Assembly: GCF_900177535.1 (NCBI RefSeq)
Contig: NZ_FXAJ01000002.1
Location: 930,001 to 994,000 of the forward strand
Direction: 5' to 3'
Origin: Priestia filamentosa
GTDB taxonomy: Bacteria > Bacillota > Bacilli > Bacillales > Bacillaceae_H
DNA length: 64,000 nucleotides
The stretch's first letter is position 1, and each line of letters starts with the position of its first letter. The notes beneath the pieces are model-generated. The model had not been told where the DNA came from. It was given only the letters and a program-made list of their open reading frames with translations, and made no database searches. The translations under genes and the position numbers were made by a program. Shown in pieces: positions 17,689 through 26,117 of this stretch.

Positions 17689-18320
17689 TTATTAATTCCT
17701 TCAATAGTTCTTACAATGTCCAAAGGTTCCTTCACTATATAATCCGGTTGGGCTTCTTGCAATAGCACCTCAAAATCATACCCCCATGTAACAGAGATAA
17801 TTTTAATATCACTCTTTTCACAAGCCATAATGTCCCGATGTTCATCACCAACAAATATAATGTTTTCTCTTTGAACATTATTACTTTTTACGTAACTATT
17901 AAGTGTGATATGGCGACCGAAGAAGCGATGAGATCTGAGAATTTCATCAAAATACTCCATGTCATTTAGTTTTAGAAATTTTTTAATGTTTTCTTGCGAA
18001 TTTGCAGAAACTAATATTAACTGAAACCCTGATTCTTTTAATGTTTTCAAAACAGATTTTATGCCATCAATAGGTTCTAAATGTGGAATCTCTTCTTTAT
18101 ATTTCTTTACGATATCAATGGTCAACATTGGGATCTTCCACAAAGGAACATTAAATTTCTTAAATCGTTCTTTAAAAGTGATAGTACGGATATAATCACT
18201 CTGTTCTTGGGGCATTTTCGTGTATTTATATTTATCTGCAAAACTATTAAAAAGATCAAATACTACTTGTCCTGATTCTACAATTGTTCCATCAAAATCA
18301 AAAATTACTGTTTTAATCAT
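17685..18320 (-). CDS. HAD-family phosphatase co-transcribed with a two-component system
   Basis: 211-residue haloacid dehalogenase-type hydrolase of the phosphoglycolate phosphatase (Gph/PpaX) group. Motif I is VIFDFDGTIVES at the N-terminus, motif II is LILVSANSQENI and motifs III/IV lie in IIFVGDEHRDIMACEKSDI. An alpha-helical cap spans about 15-85. It is the first gene of a three-gene operon with the kinase and response regulator. A role in making or removing a phosphorylated signal is speculative. The substrate is unknown. Confidence 0.87.
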   Translation of the reverse strand: MIKTVIFDFDGTIVESGQVVFDLFNSFADKYKYTKMPQEQSDYIRTITFKERFKKFNVPLWKIPMLTIDIVKKYKEEIPHLEPIDGIKSVLKTLKESGFQLILVSANSQENIKKFLKLNDMEYFDEILRSHRFFGRHITLNSYVKSNNVQRENIIFVGDEHRDIMACEKSDIKIISVTWGYDFEVLLQEAQPDYIVKEPLDIVRTIEGINK

Positions 18321-18698
18321 TTTTCACATCCACTTTCATAATTCTTCTATGTTTAAACAGAACTTACATTATATATTTATAATACCATATTCTCCTTTTA
18401 ATTCTGTTAAAATATTCTACTATTGTTTGGAGAAATTCTTTTAACAGATGCTAAATTTTTTTCTTCTTATTGGAAATTAAATAAAAAAGAGTTCATTAGC
18501 CAAATTGTTCACCTAATATTATAAGAAAGAATTAGAATTAAAATTGAAACTAAAAACCTAACTCTTGGCTGCAACATAGATTAAAACCTTTGGTCAACTT
18601 ATTGAAGTAGTTAATTACACAAAAACAAAGAAATAGAACTACTTTTATACCTTGAATTTATCGGTTTCGTAAGCCGTATTCATGTTGTGAAGATAATT
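18321..18698. other. Intergenic stretch, promoter region of the HAD operon
   Basis: AT-rich sequence between the HAD gene and the relic genes to the right. No ORF with a ribosome site and no repeat was found. Confidence 0.4.
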
Positions 18699-18732
18699 AA
18701 AAAGCCTTAGTTTTCTTAAACCAAGGCTTTTT
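18699..18732. terminator. Hairpin terminator downstream of a relic gene
   Basis: AAAAAGCCTT ... AAGGCTTTTT with an inner GTTT/AAAC stem and one mismatch. T runs exist on both strands. On the minus strand it follows the broken glycine-rich gene at 18814-19002. Confidence 0.8.
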
Positions 18733-18813
18733 AATCTATTAATTCACATAAAATTAGGTATAAGAATAAGTGCGCTTTCTAAATTCCATCTTATTGTATG
18801 ATTAGCACACACA

Positions 18814-19002
18814 CTACTTCTGCTTATTCTTCTTCTCAAAGCTTAAGCCAATCGTTACTCCAAAGCAAAGGCCCGTTCCAATACCTAAACCAATATGATG
18901 AAACCGAGAGCCCTACAAAAATCCAAAAGATAAACCAATTCCTAGCCATAGTGCTAAATAATTTGTACTTCTCTTTTTGTCTTCAGAGAAAAAACCGCTC
19001 CC
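18814..19002 (-). pseudogene. Frameshifted small glycine-rich membrane protein
   Basis: One minus-strand frame encodes NYLALWLGIGLSFGF, and the next frame continues with GLGIGTGLCFGVTIGLSFEK and a lysine-rich tail (KNKQK, stop 18814-18816). The join is at a run of five T near 18915-18921, so a one-base slip explains the break. No ATG, GTG or TTG precedes the first part behind the in-frame stop at 19003-19005. Small two-helix proteins with GxGxGxxxG helices and a KKK tail are common in Bacillus. A 43-residue ORF in the second frame is possible but lacks the first conserved helix. Confidence 0.6.
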
Positions 19003-19029
19003 TTATATTATCATTTTTTCTTATAGTTA

Positions 19030-19157
19030 CTAGTACGGAGCAAAATGATATAGGTTCCATAGTTTAAAATGAATAACCTCGTTTTTTAAGGCTTCATTTT
19101 GAATATGTTCTGTATGAGAGGCTAGCCAATTCTGTAATTGCGCTCTTAAAAATACCC
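19030..19157 (-). pseudogene. Coding-like fragment without start
   Basis: An open minus-strand frame ending at TAG 19030-19032 encodes a protein-like tail containing LRAQLQNWLASHTEHIQNE and EVIHFKLWNLYHFAPY. It has no ribosome site and abuts the end of yfzA. I do not recognise the parent family. It may be the 3' remnant of a lost gene. Confidence 0.25.
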
Positions 19158-19160
19158 ATG

Positions 19161-19478
19161 TTAGCCTGCATGATGATTAGTTTGTTTTTTGGAAAATAGA
19201 ACTTTCATCGCACCTATAATAGCAGCGGGAAGTAAAGTGACAAGGAAAACTGCTGTGAATAAGTTGAATGTTGGATTTTCATATGGAGCAAACTGTTCGT
19301 TGAAAAATTTAGCTTCAGTGAATTTGCCTAACACTGTTCCCTCATCATCTCTGAAATTCATTGACCATCCATTTTTATCACAGACAAAAAAGATTAATTG
19401 CAAAACGAGTAATGCTATAAGGGGGCGTACCCATTCTCGTTTTAAAATAGAACGTCCTTTTTTTAATTTATTTTTCAT
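19161..19478 (-). CDS. yfzA: YfzA-like small membrane protein
   Basis: 105 residues with two transmembrane helices (about 17-34, PLIALLVLQLIFFVC, and about 71-92, FNLFTAVFLVTLLPAAIIGA). Between them is an extracytoplasmic loop containing NFRDDEGTVLGKFTEAKFFN, and both ends are basic. The pattern matches the YfzA family of unknown function in Bacillus. The start has the ribosome site AAAAGGAGA. Confidence 0.75.
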   Translation of the reverse strand: MKNKLKKGRSILKREWVRPLIALLVLQLIFFVCDKNGWSMNFRDDEGTVLGKFTEAKFFNEQFAPYENPTFNLFTAVFLVTLLPAAIIGAMKVLFSKKQTNHHAG

Positions 19479-19967
19479 TCCACTAGTTCTCCTTTTTATA
19501 ATTTAAAATGAAATAAATTCCCCTTCTTCAATACGCCTTATATCATCTATAAATTATAACGTTTATTACAAAAAAAGGAATATAAAATCTAGAATAACAC
19601 TTATATATCTCACACACCTAACTTCTTTCCCTACAAATGTAGTGATAAGGAGCCGCTATTCTGTCTTAAGGAAGTAAGAGAAATATAGTAAAAAACCTAA
19701 AAAAATTCTCCTTTACTAAAACGAATAATCACCTTATTGTTATAGTTCTTGGTCAACTTAAAAACCTTTCCTCTTCAGCATCACCTATCACATGACTGAA
19801 GAGAAAAGGTTCCTTTAATGTTTAATTCTGACTCCATAAATTGACAAGCTCGGTAGAAAATTAGACTTTTTCTATTGTTTCAATATGTCTAACTTGTTTT
19901 TCGTTTATAAGTGACGAAGGGAATACATATTATCCGTAAACAGGTCTTCTTATAATATAAATGGTGG
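19479..19967. other. Intergenic stretch with a long hairpin
   Basis: A 16-bp stem (AACCTTTCCTCTTCAG / CTGAAGAGAAAAGGTT, one G-T pair) spans about 19763-19811, with a T run on the minus strand. It probably ends the dehydratase operon. Nothing else is recognisable. Confidence 0.6.
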
Positions 19968-21125
19968 CTACATCGTTTCTGCTAATCTCCAAATGGCAAA
20001 CTCTTGATTTTTATGTTTTTCAGCAGCCGTTAAATCTCCATTTGCTGTATCAAGAACTCGCCTATAAATTTCTTCCCCTATCTCTTCGATAGTATTAATC
20101 CCTTCTACAATTTTCCCTGCATTTACATCAATATGTTCAGACATAATTTCATACAACTTAGGGTTTGTGCCAATTTTTATAACAGGTACAATAGGTGATC
20201 CTGTAGGAGAGCCTTTACCAGTGGAAAATAACACAACTTGAGCTCCACCTGCTGCAAGTCCTGCTACAGATTCAACATCATAGCCGGGTGTATCCATAAA
20301 AATAAATCCCTTTTCAGTTGGAGGTTGCGCATAGTTGACAACTTCCATTAGGGGAGAATCTCCACCTTTTTTTATACAACCCAAAGATTTTTCTTCTAAA
20401 GTAGTTAGGCCTCCAGCCATATTTCCTGGCGTAGGATTTGCAGACCTCATATCCTCCCCTGTGGCTCTAATTCTCTTCTCATAATCTCTTACAATTTTAA
20501 GGAAATCTTTTGCTATATGAGATGTGACCGAACGATTAGCTAATATATGTTCCGCTCCAATTGCTTCGGTTGTTTCCGCTAGAATACTAGTTCCACCATC
20601 TTTTATAAGGGCATCAGAACAAACTCCTATTGCAGGATTTGCCGTAACTCCTGACCAAGCATCAGACCCTCCACACTCAAGTCCAATCGTTAACTCCGTA
20701 ATATCAATGATTTCTCGTTGTTCCTGCTTACTCCGTTTGACTGCTTCTTCTAGCCATAATTTTCCTTCTTTAAGAATGTCAGTGATTGTCTTATCCCTAT
20801 AGAAATAAATAGCATGAACGTAATGGCCCTCATCTTTTAAAAGCTCAACCATTTCTTCAGCAGGATCTCCTTGCCCCATTCCTAAAAATAAAGCGGCACT
20901 TACATTCGGATGACCGGCGGTTCCTTTTAGAGTTCTCAATGTCTGTTGAAGGTCTTCTGGAAATTGCGCTTTTCCCGTTTGATGAGATACAGGAATAACT
21001 TCCGGTACAAGCTGTGCTAGCTTTTTCGTGAAGCTAGCTAACTCTCCTACCGTATTAATTACAATAACATGATTTCGAACTCCTATTTTCCCGTTCTCTC
21101 TTCTATATCCTTCAAATGTTTTCAC
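19968..21125 (-). CDS. UxaA-family dehydratase large subunit, paralogue A
   Basis: 385 residues, homologous to the large C-terminal part of altronate/galactarate dehydratases and of sulfolactate sulfo-lyase SuyB. It keeps the family motifs RENGKIGVRN, IGLECGGSDAWSGVTANPAIG (148-167), PTPGNMAGGLTTLEEKSLGC and FMDTPGYDVESVAGLAAGG. It lacks the two cysteines seen in typical members: position 52 is Lys (TGKAQ) and position 85 is Gln (GMGQGD). Paralogue B, two genes upstream, has exactly those cysteines and lacks the ECGGSD motif. The GTG start at 21125 has AAGGAGGT upstream. Substrate unknown; a hydroxy or sugar acid is likely. Confidence 0.87.
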   Translation of the reverse strand: MKTFEGYRRENGKIGVRNHVIVINTVGELASFTKKLAQLVPEVIPVSHQTGKAQFPEDLQQTLRTLKGTAGHPNVSAALFLGMGQGDPAEEMVELLKDEGHYVHAIYFYRDKTITDILKEGKLWLEEAVKRSKQEQREIIDITELTIGLECGGSDAWSGVTANPAIGVCSDALIKDGGTSILAETTEAIGAEHILANRSVTSHIAKDFLKIVRDYEKRIRATGEDMRSANPTPGNMAGGLTTLEEKSLGCIKKGGDSPLMEVVNYAQPPTEKGFIFMDTPGYDVESVAGLAAGGAQVVLFSTGKGSPTGSPIVPVIKIGTNPKLYEIMSEHIDVNAGKIVEGINTIEEIGEEIYRRVLDTANGDLTAAEKHKNQEFAIWRLAETM

Positions 21126-21178
21126 AAATTTTTACCTCCTTTATAACTTTCTACCTCTTGATTAGTCCCCTACCTTTT

Positions 21179-21499
21179 TTATGCATTAAAAGAAGACGAT
21201 TGTTTAAGTATATCTACTCGCTCTTCTTCTTTTAGTCCCCGAACATTTGATATATGAACATGGTATCCTTGATAGATATCTTCAGTCGAAATTCCCATAC
21301 ATTCTCCATATTTTATAATTTTCTCTTCTTTATTAATAAAAACGGTTGCGATTTTATGTCCATAAGGAATGTTCTCCATAACTTGTAATATCTTGTCTTC
21401 TCCTTTAATAGAAAGATACTCTCCTTGTTTAATATTCGTTAGCGCCACAGCAACGTTATCAGCTTTGTTTAACTTAATTGCATTAAATGTTTGATTCAC
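21179..21499 (-). CDS. UxaA-family small subunit (SAF domain)
   Basis: 106 residues comprising one SAF domain, the N-terminal module of altronate/galactarate dehydratases, here a separate polypeptide as in SuyA. Visible signatures are DNVAVALTNIKQGEYL and the metal-region motif MENIPYGHKIA with the usual PxGHK, then KYGECMGIS. The start is GTG at 21499 with GAGGGAAG before it. It lies between the two large-subunit paralogues, consistent with a three-part enzyme. Confidence 0.85.
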   Translation of the reverse strand: MNQTFNAIKLNKADNVAVALTNIKQGEYLSIKGEDKILQVMENIPYGHKIATVFINKEEKIIKYGECMGISTEDIYQGYHVHISNVRGLKEEERVDILKQSSSFNA

Positions 21500-21520
21500 T
21501 ATACTTCCCTCATTCCTCTG

Positions 21521-22645
21521 TTAAAATGTAGTTCCTATATGAGGAATAGCAAACTCACCTAAGCCGAACTTTTCAAGACTCGTTTGCTTCCCAGAACAAA
21601 TATCTATCATCATTTCAAGCACTTTCTCCACATGATTAACATTCATATTTTCCGAAACAGTATAGTCCGTCAGCTCATCAAAAGGCACATGAGAATTCTG
21701 TGGGGTGATCATCATACAAGGAAGCGCAATGGAACTGGCGAGTAAACCTCGGGTACTTACAATCATCACCATGTTACAGCCACTTGCAGCCATATTTGAT
21801 AAGGCTTCTACTAAATTGCTTGGAACGGTTAATAGATGAAGACCTTTTTGATTAGGTTGTTCCGTATAACCCAGCCACTTGTAAATAGGCTTAGAACCTG
21901 TTAGGTGAGCTTCAACAGCGGCATAAGATTTCTCTGATGACGAAAATTCGTCACATCTACTTGACGTGTTCGTAATTTCTTTCCATCGTCTCCGTTTTAA
22001 TCCCTCTCCTGCTTCTTGAAGCCTTTGTTGTAACTTTTCACCTATTGCCCGTTTAGACAAGAGAGCACCTGCTGGTTCTAAAGATTTTGACATTCCCACA
22101 ATCACTGTTGCCTTGTGGTCAACTAAGGTATCTACAACATTCCCAATAACAGGTGTTACTTTAGTTAATGATTCCTCATCTATGTCAATAGCTAATATGC
22201 CTACTGTTAAGGAAGATAGAGGTACCTCTACTCTTTTTTCTTCTTCTACTTCTTTTGCCCATTCTTCCACAATAGTTTTTCCTTTAATTACGGTATTCCT
22301 ACCTCCAGCTAATTGTTGGATTCCAATTCCTTCAATAGGTTTTGTTTTCATGGCGCTTTCAAGAAGCCCACTCACTTGGTTTGTTTCACATCCTAATCCT
22401 ATAAAAAGTGTCGAATGCAGATTAGGATTCGCGGATATGCCCAACAACGTATTTTTAGTTAATTGAAAATCATCTCCTAATTGAGCACAGCCATTTGTAT
22501 GAGTAATAGGAATAGCTGCTGGTACTTTGTCTGCAATTTCTTTTGTAATAACACTTGAACAGACGACTGAGGATACCACTCCAATATAATTTCTGATCCC
22601 TACCGTTCCATCCTTCCGTGCAAATCCCTTAAAAGAATAGCTCAT
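21521..22645 (-). CDS. UxaA-family dehydratase large subunit, paralogue B
   Basis: 374 residues, homologous to paralogue A but with the opposite set of conserved residues. It has Cys53 in HTNGCAQLGDD and Cys86 in IGLGCETNQ. The ECGGSD..SG.TANPA motif is replaced by unrelated sequence (LTVGILAIDIDEESL), and the GN.GG.TT.EEKS.G block is missing. The C-terminal domain is kept in degenerate form (ALSNMAASGCNMVMIVSTRG). It is probably catalytically incomplete alone and should pair with paralogue A. The ribosome site AAAGGTGAG precedes the ATG. Confidence 0.82.
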   Translation of the reverse strand: MSYSFKGFARKDGTVGIRNYIGVVSSVVCSSVITKEIADKVPAAIPITHTNGCAQLGDDFQLTKNTLLGISANPNLHSTLFIGLGCETNQVSGLLESAMKTKPIEGIGIQQLAGGRNTVIKGKTIVEEWAKEVEEEKRVEVPLSSLTVGILAIDIDEESLTKVTPVIGNVVDTLVDHKATVIVGMSKSLEPAGALLSKRAIGEKLQQRLQEAGEGLKRRRWKEITNTSSRCDEFSSSEKSYAAVEAHLTGSKPIYKWLGYTEQPNQKGLHLLTVPSNLVEALSNMAASGCNMVMIVSTRGLLASSIALPCMMITPQNSHVPFDELTDYTVSENMNVNHVEKVLEMMIDICSGKQTSLEKFGLGEFAIPHIGTTF

Positions 22646-22715
22646 GTTTAGCTCACCTTTCTTTTATAAAAAATAATGAAATTTTAATTTGAAGTCTCTT
22701 TTCATCATTTGAATG

Positions 22716-23846
22716 CTAACTGAGATCAGTTGGAGGCATTTTAGCGTTAACTTTTACTTCATTAATAGAATGATCTTCTACTTTTCCATCGATTCCTCTT
22801 TTTCTTTGATATTTATCAGCTAAAATAACAGCAATCGGGACGAGAACGGCTGTGCTAATTGAGGCAATCGAAATTTGTGCTGTAGCGATACTAGCTATAC
22901 TTTGGTAGGTTTGAGCTTCTGCAGCTGTCATTAACCCTGTGCTACTTGCAACCCCCGCTGCTGCTGCGATAGCCGCTGGGGTTGCTACTGCATTTCCAGC
23001 TGTCGATGCTTCTGCCCAAGGTGCAATAACGCTTTTCTCCCGGAATACTTTAAAAGTAAGAGCCATTACTCCTCCTGAAATAAATACTGTCATGAGAGCT
23101 AAAGCAATGCCAGCTCCCACTACTTCAGGATTGAAAAAATTAGATAGATTCATTCCGGCTCCTAATGTAAAGGCAAAGAACGGAATAACAAGCGATTCTC
23201 CAGCAGATAAGAAAGTGCGAATTTCACTATCAAGATTTCCTAATATCATTCCTATTAAAATAGGTAAGAGAACGGCAACAAAAGCGATGATCGGAAAGTT
23301 AGCTCCCATCATCCCAAGCGCCATTAGTGTAAAAAATGGACCATCATTAAGTGAAAGAACAGCTGTTGCCCCTACATCAGAACGATTCCCATATTGTCCT
23401 GTTAAAGCAGCGAACATTCCACCATTTCCATTTGTCATAGCTGCAATAATTGCCATTGTGGATAATCCAAGGAAGCCATTGATTGGGTCTGACATATAGC
23501 CCCACAGTAAACCAGTTCCAAGTCCAGCTAAGTATTTAGAAGTAGTCAATAACACCCCTTTTTTTAAAGCTTGTCCTCCCACCCTAAGATTCATTTGACT
23601 ACCAGCACAAAACAAAAACAGTGCACATAATGTAAGGGCCCCATCTTTAAATAGAGCTTGTGAAAATCCCCCTATTTTTAAAAACTCATAGTAGCCCTCT
23701 TCTGTAGGAGCAACCCCCAGACTCTTTAGGAAATTCATAATAAACGGTAAGTGAAGTTGATCAATTGTATTTATTAAAGCACCAACAAACAGCGGAACAA
23801 CCATCAAACCACCAGGAACTTTGTCAATCCTTTGCTTGATTTTCAT
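22716..23846 (-). CDS. kdgT: KdgT-type 2-keto-3-deoxygluconate permease family transporter
   Basis: Membrane symporter of 376 residues with about ten hydrophobic segments. It matches the KdgT family: IPGG-like N-terminus (RIDKVPGGLMVVPLFVGALI), AMTNGNGGMFAALTGQYG and a C-terminal APWAEASTAGNAVATPAAIA. The ATG at 23846 is 12 bases after GGAGGA; the upstream TTG at 23858 sits inside that ribosome site. It presumably imports the substrate of this island, a keto-deoxy or sugar acid. The gene symbol denotes the family, not a proven substrate. A perfect cre site lies 80-93 bases upstream of the start. Confidence 0.85.
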   Translation of the reverse strand: MKIKQRIDKVPGGLMVVPLFVGALINTIDQLHLPFIMNFLKSLGVAPTEEGYYEFLKIGGFSQALFKDGALTLCALFLFCAGSQMNLRVGGQALKKGVLLTTSKYLAGLGTGLLWGYMSDPINGFLGLSTMAIIAAMTNGNGGMFAALTGQYGNRSDVGATAVLSLNDGPFFTLMALGMMGANFPIIAFVAVLLPILIGMILGNLDSEIRTFLSAGESLVIPFFAFTLGAGMNLSNFFNPEVVGAGIALALMTVFISGGVMALTFKVFREKSVIAPWAEASTAGNAVATPAAIAAAAGVASSTGLMTAAEAQTYQSIASIATAQISIASISTAVLVPIAVILADKYQRKRGIDGKVEDHSINEVKVNAKMPPTDLS

Positions 23847-23925
23847 CGCTTTAATCAATCCTCCAATTTATAAAATCTTTCGAACTTGAGGCTTAAAGCT
23901 TAATCAATTGGCACAAATCGACATT

Positions 23926-23939
23926 TGTTAACGCTTACA
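23926..23939 (-). promoter_or_regulatory. cre site (CcpA catabolite repression)
   Basis: The minus strand reads TGTAAGCGTTAACA, matching TGWAANCGNTNWCA at every fixed position. It lies between the FAH-family gene and kdgT. It can repress kdgT expression or block read-through during glucose growth. Confidence 0.8.
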
Positions 23940-23961
23940 AATTGATCCTTAATAAACTACC

Positions 23962-24903
23962 TTAATGCTTACTTGCTGTTGAATTTACATAAGAGGGATG
24001 CTTTTCCACAGAATTGTTCAAGGTTCCAATACTTTCAATTGTAATCGACAACTCGTCGCCTTCTTTTAACCATACCTGTGGAGTTCTACCCATCCCTACT
24101 CCAGGGGGCGTACCTGTTGCAATTAAATCACCAGGCTTTAACGTCATTGATTGCGATAAATATGAGATAATATATGGAATTTTAAAAATCAAATTTTTTG
24201 TATTTGATTTTTGCATTACTTCGCCATTTAAAGTTAGCGAAATGTCTAAATTATGAGGATCCTTTACTTCATCTTTCGTTATAATATAGGGACCAATTGG
24301 GGCGAACGTATCTGGTGATTTTCCACGTGTCCATTGATTATCTGCAAACTGAAGGTCTCTTGCGCTGACGTCGTTCATAATTGTATATCCAAAAATGTAC
24401 TCATCTGCTGTTTCTTCCGTAACACATTTTGCCTTATCCCCAATAACTACTACTAATTCTGCTTCAAAGTCTACTTGATTTGAATTAACAGGGAGTTCAA
24501 TAGCATCGTTATCTCCAATAATTGCATTTGCATATTTTGAAAAAATGACGGGTGTTGGAGGTGGATCCATCTCCGTTTCTTTGCAATGATCAAGATAATT
24601 TAATCCAACACAAATAATTTTTTCTGGCTGTGAAACAGGAGAAATGATCTCTACTTCTGAAAGAGAAAATGTCGTTTTTATATCGCTTGTTCCGTGGTTT
24701 TTATGATATTCCATCAGCTCTTTAATATAAGGAATCATAGTATCATGATTTTGAATCAACGTTTCCATTGTATCCGGAATAGCAGAACGGCTTTCTATTT
24801 TATGTTGATGCAAATCATGAAGGGTTGTTAAATTCACAATTTTATTGTCTTGTAAAACACCTACATACGTATGGGACTGAGAACGAAATGATAGAAGTTT
24901 CAT
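23962..24903 (-). CDS. Fumarylacetoacetate hydrolase (FAH) family enzyme
   Basis: 313 residues from the ATG at 24903 (ribosome site GGAGAG; the frame opens at a TTG at 24918). It has the FAH fold motifs IICVGLNYLDHCKETEMDPP, the metal-binding VDFEAELVVVIG, YTIMNDVSARDLQ and the C-terminal LIATGTPPGVGMGR. Members hydrolyse C-C bonds in acylpyruvates or act on 2,4-diketo-3-deoxy sugar acids, or as hydratases. Its position between the permease and the U32-like gene points to cleavage or rearrangement of a keto-deoxy acid made by the UxaA enzyme. Confidence 0.88.
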   Translation of the reverse strand: MKLLSFRSQSHTYVGVLQDNKIVNLTTLHDLHQHKIESRSAIPDTMETLIQNHDTMIPYIKELMEYHKNHGTSDIKTTFSLSEVEIISPVSQPEKIICVGLNYLDHCKETEMDPPPTPVIFSKYANAIIGDNDAIELPVNSNQVDFEAELVVVIGDKAKCVTEETADEYIFGYTIMNDVSARDLQFADNQWTRGKSPDTFAPIGPYIITKDEVKDPHNLDISLTLNGEVMQKSNTKNLIFKIPYIISYLSQSMTLKPGDLIATGTPPGVGMGRTPQVWLKEGDELSITIESIGTLNNSVEKHPSYVNSTASKH

Positions 24904-24991
24904 ATTTTTTCTCTCCAAACTTTAAATTTTTTAAACACCGCTCTGATATTTCCGCAGAGCATAAAAACTCGTAAATTACTCCTTTATGACT

Positions 24992-25939
24992 TTAAACTAT
25001 GGGAGAAGAAACTAGTGTGGGAATACCGAGGTCTTTAGTACCGAGTTTGGATGTTTTCGCTTCTGGGCAATAACGCTCAATCATTTGAATCCCTAATGCA
25101 GCACGGTGAACTCGTTCTTGCACTAATGAAATGTTGGTTGCTTCCCATTGCTTCCCTGAAGGATACACATCTGGATGATTACGAAGCCCAAATTTAATAT
25201 ATACGGGTGCCAAAACACGAATAATTTCAGGTATTTCATAGTATCGTAGAAACCCGCCAAAATTATCCGGAACTTCAACATATAGATCAATTGGTATATC
25301 GATAGATTGACGAATGGAGGCAAGTTTAGCTAAGGTGAGGGCTGGTGGAACATTATAAGTGTCTGCTCCTAAGTCCTGCATTAACTTCACGGAAACTGGA
25401 TTTGCTGATCCCATTTGAACTGAAACCTTTATAACAAAATCTTCTGGAAGATGACCTTGCTTTTTCATTTCTTTTGTAAGCAGTAAAAGTCCTTCATCTG
25501 CGATAAGAGCGCCACGAAGCCCAAGATTTGCTCCCCTTTTCAAATCTTCCATTGCATAAACTAGCTGATCAGCCCCTTCATGCCGTAACCCCTGGGTCTT
25601 ACCAGCAGATGTTAGAGGACCTGCGCTAATATCCCATGTTCCCCTTGGCCCAACAAACAGACTTAATTCCATTCCTCTTTTGGCAGTGAGCTCACACATT
25701 TGTTTGATTTCATCATCTGTAAGAAGCATAATTCCACTTCCTTGTGAGATGCGATGAATCGTTAATCCATAACGATCAATCTCTTTTAACATCTTTTCTA
25801 AAGCAATAGGTCCTTCTGTGCTAGGAAGTTCTATACGGTATTGAGCACCATCTGGAAATGTCTTTGTAGAAGTCGGAAGGTCTCTTAGATCTGTTGAAGC
25901 ATAACCTAAACGTTCTAATAATTCCCGAGATTCTTTCAT
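24992..25939 (-). CDS. U32-peptidase-like TIM-barrel protein
   Basis: 315 residues resembling proteins labelled U32-family peptidase, though no protease motif is evident. The sequence has alternating strands and helices with clusters such as LSLFVGPRGTWDISAG, FVIKVSVQMGSANPV and PIDLYVEVPDNFGGFLRYYE, consistent with a barrel enzyme binding an anionic ligand. It is the first structural gene after the IclR regulator and has a good ribosome site (GAAGGAATAGGG). In this context a lyase or aldolase role on a sugar-acid intermediate is more plausible than peptidase activity. Function is unassigned. Confidence 0.65.
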   Translation of the reverse strand: MKESRELLERLGYASTDLRDLPTSTKTFPDGAQYRIELPSTEGPIALEKMLKEIDRYGLTIHRISQGSGIMLLTDDEIKQMCELTAKRGMELSLFVGPRGTWDISAGPLTSAGKTQGLRHEGADQLVYAMEDLKRGANLGLRGALIADEGLLLLTKEMKKQGHLPEDFVIKVSVQMGSANPVSVKLMQDLGADTYNVPPALTLAKLASIRQSIDIPIDLYVEVPDNFGGFLRYYEIPEIIRVLAPVYIKFGLRNHPDVYPSGKQWEATNISLVQERVHRAALGIQMIERYCPEAKTSKLGTKDLGIPTLVSSPIV

Positions 25940-26067
25940 ATCCCTATTCCTTCTTTCTTTTCAAATTTTTTTAGAGATAATAAAAAGGTTCATTTTTATT
26001 ATGTGCTTTATCTAAATAATGTCTGCATAACAATGTTCCTCTTTTTTTAATTTGAATCCGCCTTCAT

Positions 26068-26111
26068 TTTTTACTAGAAATCTAAGGAATTTCTTAAATT
26101 CCTAGTAAAAA
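26068..26111. terminator. Terminator between iclR and the U32-like gene
   Basis: TTTTTACTAG / CTAGTAAAAA arms with an inner GGAAT/ATTCC stem. The minus-strand T run is weak. Confidence 0.6.
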
Positions 26112-26117
26112 GCTCCA

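Noticed and set aside
22939-23499. 186-residue plus-strand frame antisense to kdgT
   Set aside because: It mirrors the hydrophobic codons of the permease and has no ribosome site.
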